From an uncultured Acetatifactor sp. (GTDB lineage Bacteria > Bacillota > Clostridia > Lachnospirales > Lachnospiraceae), in NCBI GenBank assembly GCA_910578815.1, contig CAJTSE010000001.1, forward strand, positions 124,001 through 188,000: a DNA stretch of 64,000 nucleotides. The letters run 5' to 3'. The notes below the pieces were generated by a model. It was not told where the DNA came from. It did no database searches and was given only the letters and a program-made list of their open reading frames with translations. Both the position numbers and the translations under genes were made by a program. Positions 8,553 through 15,559 of the stretch are shown here, in pieces. Position 1 is the stretch's first letter; every line of letters begins with the position of its first letter.

Positions 8553-10412
8553 TTAGTCCCACTGGCCGGGAAATCTCTGCCTGTCCGGCGTTTGAAAATT
8601 CATCGTAAAAGCCTCGTTTTCCTCCGGACTTAAATTTTCAAATACCTCCGGCTCTATAAAGCGTCCGCCAAAGTCTTTTAACCCGCCCTCCACCAGCTCT
8701 ATCCCCAGAAAGGCGTCAAAATTCTTCCCGTCAACGGTCGTGATTCCGAAATGGTCACAGGTTTGAAAGCCAAAGCGGGGATAATAATCCGGCTCGCCAA
8801 AAATAACTACTCCTTCATAGCCCATCTCTCCTGCAGCGGCAAGCGTCTCCTTTAGAAGCCTTCCGCCAATCCCGCAGCCCTGCCATTCAGGTGCCACGCA
8901 CAAGGGTCCGAACAGCAGAATTTCCTTTGTCTGTTCCCCCTGCTTCAGCATGGCCTTAGCATAGCAGATCACTCCCACGATTTCCTCTCCGATCACCGCC
9001 ACTCTTGACAGCTCCGGCAGATACACCTCACTGTCTCTTAGCTTATGTACCAGCAGATGCTCGTCACAGCCTGTATAATGATGCTTGTTCCAGAAGGCAT
9101 CCAGCACCATCTGTTCTGTCTTATGATAGTCTGATTCTCTCTCCTTTCGCAGAATAAGCTTTTCCCTTGCCTCCTGCACTTTTGTTCTGAGGATATACCC
9201 CATGTTGATACGGACTTCCTTCCGCTCCAGGTCCCGGTTAGAATAACAGCAGCTGTCAAATCCAATCAGCTCAAAGCCTTCCTGTTCATAAAAGCTGATC
9301 GCTCCCGTATTGCAGGACTGGGTTTCCAGAATAATCGCCCGCCGATGCTCCAGAACTGCCTGCTTCTTTGCAATCGCCATCAGTCTGCGGCCAATCCCCT
9401 GCCGCCTTAAGCTCTCATGTACCCACAGCTCCGTGATGATCAGGCGGTTGCTCCATTCCTCCGGACAGGTTTCAATACAGGCCAGCAGCCCGGAGCCGTC
9501 CTCCCGCTCTTCCACGATTCCCCAGGCATATGCCTTTTCCCAATGCTCCTGATACAGCTTATCCGGGAAATCATATTCCTCCGGGTAATGGGATACTGGT
9601 GTCTCAAATTTACATTTGCAGAGCTCCACGTCATATCCCTCTCCCTGCTTTTTCTTTTTTATTCTGACATCAAAATAATCTTCCGTGGTATACCGCATGG
9701 GTATCACGGTTCCCGCCCATACCTCCCTGGGAAGACTGATAATTTCATGTGTCATTTTAAATCCTCCAAACGGACAGGCCGCCATGCAAAGACCGCAGGC
9801 GCTTTTTCGTCCAAGTGTCTGCACAAATAAACTTCTTTTTTCGTTACACAGCTTATAATCTATGATCTCATTTCTTAACGAGTTAATATTCCATTGCATA
9901 TTGTGCAATGCTTTATAAGGACAGGCATCCACACATTTCCTGCAGTCTTCAGGGCAATTACTCTTTAAGGTTTTACTGCCATAAGTAAATTGCATGTCAA
10001 TTAAGACGGCAGACAGTCTTACTCTTGGTCCATACTTTTGAGTAATCAACACATCATTTTTTCCAATCCATCCTAACCCGGCATTTACGGCAGCAAACTT
10101 AAAAGAAAAGGGAGCTGCCAAATCTGTCTCATTGCTTTGCGCTACAGGTGGAATGGTATATTTAACTTCCGATTCATCAAGTATTATTTTCAGCCGTACC
10201 AGGATTTCTTCCACTGTGATTCTGGCATCCTGAATACCCTTTTCAAATCTTTCTTCAGAGTATGTTTCCAGCGTAAGCAGCTCCCCATAAGGGACTGCAA
10301 ACACGAGCGCAGATTGATAGGTGTCAGCATATGTACTGTATGCAATATCTGTAAATCCATAAATCGCTTCGGGATAATCCAAAAATATATTGCGGATCTT
10401 TTCTTCGACCAT
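8553..10412 (-). CDS. QueG-like 4Fe-4S protein fused to two GNAT acetyltransferase domains
   Basis: A single 619-residue frame with three domains. Residues 1-235 resemble epoxyqueuosine reductase-type Fe-S proteins: NAGLGWIGKND, then clusters NCPEDCRKCVDACP (Cys153, 157, 160, 164) and CGLCMAACPFG (Cys206, 209, 213). Residues about 260-395 form a GNAT domain with acetyl-CoA loop RRQGIGRRL. Residues about 418-560 form a second GNAT with QGCGIGGRL. No start or stop interrupts the frame. True QueG also has an N-terminal cobalamin-binding region; only part of that resemblance is seen, so tRNA modification is uncertain. The enzyme may couple a redox domain to acyl transfer. The substrate cannot be told. 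Confidence 0.75.
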   Translation of the reverse strand: MVEEKIRNIFLDYPEAIYGFTDIAYSTYADTYQSALVFAVPYGELLTLETYSEERFEKGIQDARITVEEILVRLKIILDESEVKYTIPPVAQSNETDLAAPFSFKFAAVNAGLGWIGKNDVLITQKYGPRVRLSAVLIDMQFTYGSKTLKSNCPEDCRKCVDACPYKALHNMQWNINSLRNEIIDYKLCNEKRSLFVQTLGRKSACGLCMAACPFGGFKMTHEIISLPREVWAGTVIPMRYTTEDYFDVRIKKKKQGEGYDVELCKCKFETPVSHYPEEYDFPDKLYQEHWEKAYAWGIVEEREDGSGLLACIETCPEEWSNRLIITELWVHESLRRQGIGRRLMAIAKKQAVLEHRRAIILETQSCNTGAISFYEQEGFELIGFDSCCYSNRDLERKEVRINMGYILRTKVQEAREKLILRKERESDYHKTEQMVLDAFWNKHHYTGCDEHLLVHKLRDSEVYLPELSRVAVIGEEIVGVICYAKAMLKQGEQTKEILLFGPLCVAPEWQGCGIGGRLLKETLAAAGEMGYEGVVIFGEPDYYPRFGFQTCDHFGITTVDGKNFDAFLGIELVEGGLKDFGGRFIEPEVFENLSPEENEAFTMNFQTPDRQRFPGQWD

Positions 10413-10451
10413 GTAACTTCCTCCAACGGTTGCACAAAATTTTATGCTTCC

Positions 10452-11666
10452 TTACATCTTTTCCAGTAAAAGCACCACGTCCCCCTCTACCAGCAGCGTT
10501 GTGCCCTGAGGACAGATATTTTCATTCCCCCGCTTTACCATCACGATAAAGACCCTGCGGGAAATATCCAGTTCTTTAATCCGGCAGCCGATCCAGCTGT
10601 GCCCCGATTCCAGACACACTTCTTCAACCCGGCACTCAAAGCCGCCTCTGCTGACAGTGCCAAGCAGCAGGCTGTCCCCAGCCTCCAGAACCAGGCTTTC
10701 ATGAGGGGTATACACATCCTCCCCCCGAAGCAAAACCGCGGGATAAAGACCCTGGGGAAGTTTCAGCTCCTTTAAGGAAAGTCCCGTAAAGGGATGACCT
10801 TCCGCCAGGGTTAAGGTAATGAAATCCGCATCATGTCGGGAATAACTGCCTACCTTGATTTTTGTATAATATTCCACGAATCCCGCCGAAATGATACCCG
10901 TGGGAATGGCCACCATGCCCACCCCCAGGAAGGCAATGACAATCGCCATCAGCTTTCCACCGATGGTGACCGGATAAATATCCCCATATCCCACCGTCAA
11001 CAGGGTAGACACCGACCACCAGATCCCGGAAAAGGCATTGGCAAAATGATCCGGCTGGGCCTCATGCTCCAGACCGTACATACAGAGGGAAGACGCCAGC
11101 ATCAACACCAGCACCAGAAAAATGGAAGACACCAACGCATTCCTCTTTTCCTTCAGTACCTCCGTAATCACATTAAAGGCATCATACCGGGAATTAATCT
11201 GAAACAGGCGCAGAATCCGCACCACCCGCAGCATTCGAAAGGCTACCGCCCCGCTGGGTATAAAAAAAGGACAAAAATAGGGCAGGATGGTCATCAAATC
11301 TACCACCCCGTAAAAAGAGACCGCAAACCGAAATACCGCCGCCGGATAAGCTTTCTCCGGATACAGGCAGTCCGCCGTCCAAAGCCTTAGCAGGTACTCC
11401 GCCAGGAAAATCACCATGGTTATCAGCTCCACGATTTCCATGGCCCCGGCATACCCTGCGGCCCCGTCAAAGGTCTGCAGAAAGGTAACGGAAATATTAG
11501 CCAGTATGACAACAATGATAAGCAGGTCAAAGCACATACTGGGCATATCCGTTCTGTTGCCGATTTGTATGATTTTAAAGATACGCTGCTTTACCGAAGC
11601 TATTTTTTCTCCTGTTTTCACCGGCAGCCTCACCTTTCCTTCATTCATTTGTTCATAACACTGCAC
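10452..11666 (-). CDS. Six-transmembrane potassium channel with RCK-C domains
   Basis: A 404-residue Kch-type channel. It has a voltage-sensor-like S1-S4 region (S4-like FRMLRVVRILRLFQI), a pore helix and selectivity filter TLLTVGYGDIYP, then S6. Two cytoplasmic TrkA-C (RCK-C) like segments follow (LPQGLYPAVLLRGEDVYTPH and ISRRVFIVMVKRGNENICPQ). These usually bind regulatory ligands. The start is a GTG at 11666 preceded by AAGGCGG; the next ATG six codons in has no ribosome binding site. It begins nine bases after the small coiled-coil gene's stop, so the two are likely co-transcribed. Confidence 0.9.
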   Translation of the reverse strand: MQCYEQMNEGKVRLPVKTGEKIASVKQRIFKIIQIGNRTDMPSMCFDLLIIVVILANISVTFLQTFDGAAGYAGAMEIVELITMVIFLAEYLLRLWTADCLYPEKAYPAAVFRFAVSFYGVVDLMTILPYFCPFFIPSGAVAFRMLRVVRILRLFQINSRYDAFNVITEVLKEKRNALVSSIFLVLVLMLASSLCMYGLEHEAQPDHFANAFSGIWWSVSTLLTVGYGDIYPVTIGGKLMAIVIAFLGVGMVAIPTGIISAGFVEYYTKIKVGSYSRHDADFITLTLAEGHPFTGLSLKELKLPQGLYPAVLLRGEDVYTPHESLVLEAGDSLLLGTVSRGGFECRVEEVCLESGHSWIGCRIKELDISRRVFIVMVKRGNENICPQGTTLLVEGDVVLLLEKM

Positions 11667-11674
11667 CAGCCGCC

Positions 11675-11905
11675 TTAAAGCATCATCATCCCGATCAGCT
11701 GATCCCTCTGTGCTGCCGCTTCTGAGCCCTTTGCCTTAGCCGCTTTGCCGTCCAGCTCCATCTTGCTCACAGCCGCCCGCTGCAGCTTTTCCAGAAACTC
11801 CTTTTCCTCCCGCTCAGCCTTTCTGGCCCTCCGCTCTGCACCTGCCCGGGCCTGCAGCTTGATCGTATTTTCCATGGTATGCAGTAACTGCGTCATATCT
11901 GACAT
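11675..11905 (-). CDS. Small charged helical protein, unknown function
   Basis: A 76-residue, Lys/Glu/Ala-rich protein with a long predicted helix (RRARKAEREEKEFLEKLQRA) and no membrane segment. GGGGCGG precedes the ATG. It sits immediately before the K+ channel gene with a nine-base gap. A promoter-like element of the dispersed family lies 177 bases upstream (12082-12110). I do not recognise the family. A coiled-coil or regulatory subunit role would be a guess. Confidence 0.55.
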   Translation of the reverse strand: MSDMTQLLHTMENTIKLQARAGAERRARKAEREEKEFLEKLQRAAVSKMELDGKAAKAKGSEAAAQRDQLIGMMML

Positions 11906-12081
11906 AATATCCGCCCCTTTCCATCTGTTTGTCTATGCTCTGGCTAATAATCTATGCTCTATCTATAAGAAACCCCTATTTTCCTGCGTCTCTGAAGCTT
12001 CCCGTTTTGTTAGGACAGCTTTTACCCGCGAAGCTGTTTTTATAATAGAAACTGCTTTGCATTTTCTATTATCCAAATTCT

Positions 12082-12110
12082 ATTATACATGGCTGCCTGA
12101 TAAATTACAA
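12082..12110 (-). promoter_or_regulatory. Promoter-like dispersed element, copy A
   Basis: Minus strand TTGTAA, a 17-base spacer, then TATAAT. The flanks match the copies at 44835, 47224 and 52008, including the ATG just before the -10. It points toward the small charged protein gene and the K+ channel gene. Confidence 0.65.
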
Positions 12111-12160
12111 TGCCATAATATGTCTTCTACACAATATGGCGACATGCCCGTCATATTTAT

Positions 12161-12192
12161 AAAGCCCCGGACAACAGTCTGTCCGGGGCTTT
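12161..12192 (-). terminator. Rho-independent terminator of the nitrilase-like operon
   Basis: A perfect 13-bp stem (arms AAAGCCCCGGACA and TGTCCGGGGCTTT) with a 6-base loop, followed on the minus strand by an AT-rich stretch (ATAAAT). It begins 14 bases after the stop of the last gene of the three-gene unit. Confidence 0.85.
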
Positions 12193-12205
12193 ACAGGTAT
12201 CGGAA

Positions 12206-12835
12206 TTACTCTTTTTCATTTACGTTACGGAGACTGTTAATAATAACCGTCCAAAAAACAATTCGCCGCTTTCTATCCTCGATTGTGTCTGCTATCCTCA
12301 CAATTTCTGCAGCCCGCGCCGGCGTGGTGGAAAATTGTCGATTTAACATATAATAAGCTTCCTGCAAGTGCGTCTCCAGATTATCTATTTCCTCATTAAA
12401 TTCCTCCCGGGAAATTCTGTCGATTTCCATCACCTGATAGTAAGGAACAGCTCGCACATTTTCAGATAAGATTTTTAAAGTGATCGCCTTCTCTTCTTTA
12501 CTTTGCGGAAACACTCCATTATCTGATTCGAAAAGTGACTTATATAAGTTTGTATAAAATTCCCTCTGGGTTAAATTCATATCTGCGATACGGTTTACCG
12601 TTCCGTTTATCACGTCTTCCAGGCTATTGGTAATTCTGTTTTCCTCCTGACGGGTAATTCCCTGTGGATTATTGTCATCCGCATCCCCGATCTCTCTGGG
12701 ATACTCCAAAATAATTCTAAGCGCTTCTTCCGGTTCATCCCCCTTCACAAAATAATCTTCATATAATCTTAAATAAACATCCGTTGCATTTGCGCTTGCA
12801 TTATCTAATGTGGCCAATAAACTATCTCTGTTCAT
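12206..12835 (-). CDS. Unrecognised helical protein, third gene of the nitrilase-like operon
   Basis: A 209-residue acidic protein that appears largely alpha-helical, without signal peptide or membrane segment. Recognisable blocks are LTQREFYTNLYKSLFESDNG, EEFNEEIDNLETHLQEAYY, and a C-terminal basic helix (EDRKRRIVFWTVIINSLRN). The start at 12835 is chosen because GGGGG lies 9 bases upstream. It follows the winged-helix gene stop by only 4 bases, so the two are likely translationally linked. A strong terminator follows it. I do not recognise the family and no catalytic motif is visible. It may be a structural or effector-binding partner of the upstream proteins. Confidence 0.65.
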   Translation of the reverse strand: MNRDSLLATLDNASANATDVYLRLYEDYFVKGDEPEEALRIILEYPREIGDADDNNPQGITRQEENRITNSLEDVINGTVNRIADMNLTQREFYTNLYKSLFESDNGVFPQSKEEKAITLKILSENVRAVPYYQVMEIDRISREEFNEEIDNLETHLQEAYYMLNRQFSTTPARAAEIVRIADTIEDRKRRIVFWTVIINSLRNVNEKE

Positions 12836-12839
12836 GTGG

Positions 12840-13739
12840 TTATGCCCCCATCTCATATTTTATTATCTTTCCTCTGGCAATAGCTTTCGTATATTTTGCG
12901 CTGTTAAAACTTTCTTCCTTCTCCAGGCTTTCTGCTATTCTCTGGGTTTTTAAGTCGAAAGAATATTCTCCCTCACTGCTGCTGTCATAAGAAACCGCCC
13001 TTAAGATACGTTCCACTTTGACGCTCTGGGGCCGCTCATTATCCATTTTTATCCTCAGTTCCTGCCCCTGCTTTATCAATACACCCTCATTTATGGAACG
13101 AAGCAAATTGTCAAGCTCATCTTCACTCAGCGACGGTGCATATTCCCTGACAAGATTTTGCAGTAATACTTGTTTTCCTCCCTGCGCGCGTAATTGCTTT
13201 GCACAACGTACCCCTGTATCCGTAAGAGAATATAGGTTATACTTTCCCGCTTTTCTGACATCTATTAAGTCCATATCCGCTATTTTTTTCATGATTTCCG
13301 TGAGAGTAGACAAGTGGTTAAAATGTAATGCTTCCGACAATTCACTATGCGTCAGCACTCCCTTTACTTCCAGCAGCTGCAGGATTTCAGGCAGATTTTT
13401 TATCGAGGATATTTTTTTGGAAAACCGCTTCCCGGCCCATGCGTCCATGCTTTCTTCATAATTCAGCCTTTGAATGGTTTCCATAGTGCCAAGCCATGCG
13501 CCGCATCTGACCAAAGCCATCCATAATCTTTTCCTGACAATTGAATCTGTCCAGAAGTTTAAAATATTTCTGCCAATCAATAACAACTGCTCCAACATGG
13601 ACTTATCACGGATCTGCCAGCTGTGTATTAACCGCTCCTGCGCATCATTCGCATATTCTATTACCTTTTCATAGTTTTTCGATTCAAGTTCCTGAGAAAT
13701 GTCAAGGTTTTCCTGAAGAACTGTCTTTGCTTTCGTCAT
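12840..13739 (-). CDS. Winged-helix domain protein, middle gene of the nitrilase-like operon
   Basis: A 299-residue protein. Residues 1-115 are helical (NDAQERLIHSWQIRDKSMLE). A winged helix lies at about residues 118-175 (LPEILQLLEVKGVLTHSELS, then KAGKYNLYSLTDTGVRCAKQ), of a MarR or phage-type kind. The C-terminal 120 residues are of unknown fold. The start at 13739 has GGAGG 7 bases upstream; an upstream TTG is less likely. It begins 17 bases after the nitrilase-like gene and ends 4 bases before the next gene. It could be a sensor, adaptor or autoregulator; DNA binding is inferred only from the domain. Confidence 0.65.
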   Translation of the reverse strand: MTKAKTVLQENLDISQELESKNYEKVIEYANDAQERLIHSWQIRDKSMLEQLLLIGRNILNFWTDSIVRKRLWMALVRCGAWLGTMETIQRLNYEESMDAWAGKRFSKKISSIKNLPEILQLLEVKGVLTHSELSEALHFNHLSTLTEIMKKIADMDLIDVRKAGKYNLYSLTDTGVRCAKQLRAQGGKQVLLQNLVREYAPSLSEDELDNLLRSINEGVLIKQGQELRIKMDNERPQSVKVERILRAVSYDSSSEGEYSFDLKTQRIAESLEKEESFNSAKYTKAIARGKIIKYEMGA

Positions 13740-13756
13740 ACGCAATCCTCCCTATT

Positions 13757-15253
13757 CTATAAAGCTGACGACAATACATGTCGTATCGGCTCCTGTACGG
13801 GTGCCGCCGTTTTTGAGTACACTACCTTCAGAGGCAGTTCTGCAATAAACAGGCATCCCTTATCAACGTCACACGAAAAGGCACATTTGCAATTATCTCC
13901 CATCCTGCATATCTCATTCAGGCCAACCAGACTGCAACCGCCGATCATTTTAGGGCTATGAACTACCGCTCCGCAGCAATCGCCCCAAATCACACTGGTT
14001 CCATAGGGAAAAAGTGCCCCTAATTTATTTACAAAGTCCTTTTCGCCATGAGAATACGAGGGCACAATTATCAGCGTTGCCCCTAACTGTCCACAAAGAA
14101 AATCGGTAGCAAATTGATCATTAAATTCGGCACATATACATATTGCGATCCGATGAACCCCGCCTATATGTATCAGATAAAACTCTTTCATCTTCCTTTT
14201 GCCGATCCCCTCCATAGAACATGAGTTAAAATCAATGTATGGCACATATTTTTCCTGTCTGCCCAGAATACGGCCATCCCGGTATATAATTGCCGCACTG
14301 TTTCTTCTGTTACGCCACAAAGACGGCATAATAGTAATCAGCGGCGGCTTTTGACCATTGATAACGGCCTTACTGTAAATCCGGCGGACAAACATATTAT
14401 AATTTCCACTATATTGCTCCATCTGCTCCGTGCCCAGCATCTCAGGTGCAAACACAATATCCACACTGTTTGCGTATGCAAGCTCCAGTCCTTGCTCTAA
14501 TCGGATATTAATATGAGCTTCATCTGCCGGACCCTCGATATACATCTTTTTAAATTCATATCTTCCCTCTTTGACATTTTGATAGCTGGGGTTAATTAAA
14601 TCCGACCTGTCTGAAACAGGAATAAAGCCAATGCGCAGATTACCATCGGCGGTATACCGCTCACTTCTTTCTTCATACTCATATGGAACAATTATATTAT
14701 GGACAGCATATTCTTTATTCCACGGACAATAGCTAATGTTTTTCAGCTCTCCATTTATTCCCGGAAAAGCATCCCGATTTGCCACTGCTCTCTCCATTTC
14801 CCTGCCATCACCAAGAGATATGGCCGTTTTAAAAATTGGCAGTTTGGGATTAATCCAAATACCGGCATCCTTATAGTTATCATTCAGAGCATCTATTTTC
14901 ACATAGTCATAAGACCGCAAAGGAACCAGATTATAAAGTGAAAGTTTGTGTTCCGACATATTCTCATAAGTCAGCATCTGATCTACCCATATGCACATAT
15001 GATATGCCCTGAGCAGATTCTCCTGATTCACTTTTTTCGCTATATGTCGATAGTTTTGTTGAAGATAGTTCAGCAGATTCTCGGTCTCTCCGCCTTGCGT
15101 AAAGAGTAAATTCAGTTCTCTATAGATAGAATTTCTGATCTCATCAAATCCTGTCAGGGCATGAATAGTTTGAGGTGGATATGTAAATTTACCTATATAT
15201 CGAAATAGCATTGCTAATGTATTCATCAAACAAATTGCCTGCTTTTGCGTCAT
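13757..15253 (-). CDS. Nitrilase-fold (carbon-nitrogen hydrolase-like) protein with helical N-terminal extension
   Basis: A 498-residue protein. Residues 1-200 are a helical region I do not recognise. Residues about 205-475 show the nitrilase superfamily pattern with a plausible catalytic triad: Glu271 (VFAPEML), Lys335 (GRQEKYVPY) and Cys374 (RIAICICAEF). This fold usually hydrolyses amides or nitriles, or transfers acyl groups. The substrate is unknown, and linkage to a winged-helix protein and an orphan protein is unusual for a metabolic amidase. A TTGACT-17-TAAAAT promoter lies just upstream. AAAGGAA precedes the ATG. It is the first gene of a three-gene transcription unit that ends at a strong terminator. 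Confidence 0.65.
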   Translation of the reverse strand: MTQKQAICLMNTLAMLFRYIGKFTYPPQTIHALTGFDEIRNSIYRELNLLFTQGGETENLLNYLQQNYRHIAKKVNQENLLRAYHMCIWVDQMLTYENMSEHKLSLYNLVPLRSYDYVKIDALNDNYKDAGIWINPKLPIFKTAISLGDGREMERAVANRDAFPGINGELKNISYCPWNKEYAVHNIIVPYEYEERSERYTADGNLRIGFIPVSDRSDLINPSYQNVKEGRYEFKKMYIEGPADEAHINIRLEQGLELAYANSVDIVFAPEMLGTEQMEQYSGNYNMFVRRIYSKAVINGQKPPLITIMPSLWRNRRNSAAIIYRDGRILGRQEKYVPYIDFNSCSMEGIGKRKMKEFYLIHIGGVHRIAICICAEFNDQFATDFLCGQLGATLIIVPSYSHGEKDFVNKLGALFPYGTSVIWGDCCGAVVHSPKMIGGCSLVGLNEICRMGDNCKCAFSCDVDKGCLFIAELPLKVVYSKTAAPVQEPIRHVLSSAL

Positions 15254-15276
15254 GTATTCATTCCTTTTGTATGATT

Positions 15277-15305
15277 ATTTTATCATTTCTCTCAGAACAA
15301 GTCAA
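15277..15305 (-). promoter_or_regulatory. Sigma-A type promoter of the nitrilase-like operon
   Basis: Minus strand TTGACT, 17-base spacer, TAAAAT, ending 24 bases before the ATG of the nitrilase-like gene. With the terminator at 12161-12192 it defines one transcription unit of three genes. Confidence 0.7.
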
Positions 15306-15486
15306 CAAATAGTTCATTTTCAATTCATTTTGTTACTTCTCTTCCTTCCCTCCTGCTGACTCTTATGTCGCATTCATTTTACGTCATTATATAATTATTT
15401 TTATATAATGTAAACATACAATTTTATTTTATATTTGCGTTTTCACCTCTTTCATACGCGTTAAAATATGGTTTGCTGCCCGGCTA

Positions 15487-15515
15487 TTGACGGTACTGGC
15501 TTTATCCTGTATTAT
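15487..15515 (+). promoter_or_regulatory. Sigma-A type promoter of the lipoprotein gene
   Basis: Plus strand TTGACG, 17-base spacer, TATTAT, 45 bases before the ATG of the solute-binding lipoprotein. Confidence 0.65.
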
Positions 15516-15559
15516 TTTTTAGATACTTACAACTGATTTTTCACAAACGAGGTATTTCC

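Larger units (their letters stand above)
11906..12205. other. 300-base intergenic region
   Basis: No gene is seen. The region contains a promoter-like repeat on the minus strand (12082-12110) and the terminator of the upstream three-gene unit (12161-12192). The rest is AT-rich and featureless. Confidence 0.7.
15254..15559. other. 306-base divergent intergenic region, AT-rich
   Basis: No gene is seen. It carries a minus-strand promoter for the nitrilase-like unit and a plus-strand promoter for the solute-binding lipoprotein. The middle (about 15385-15440) is almost pure A/T. Confidence 0.7.
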
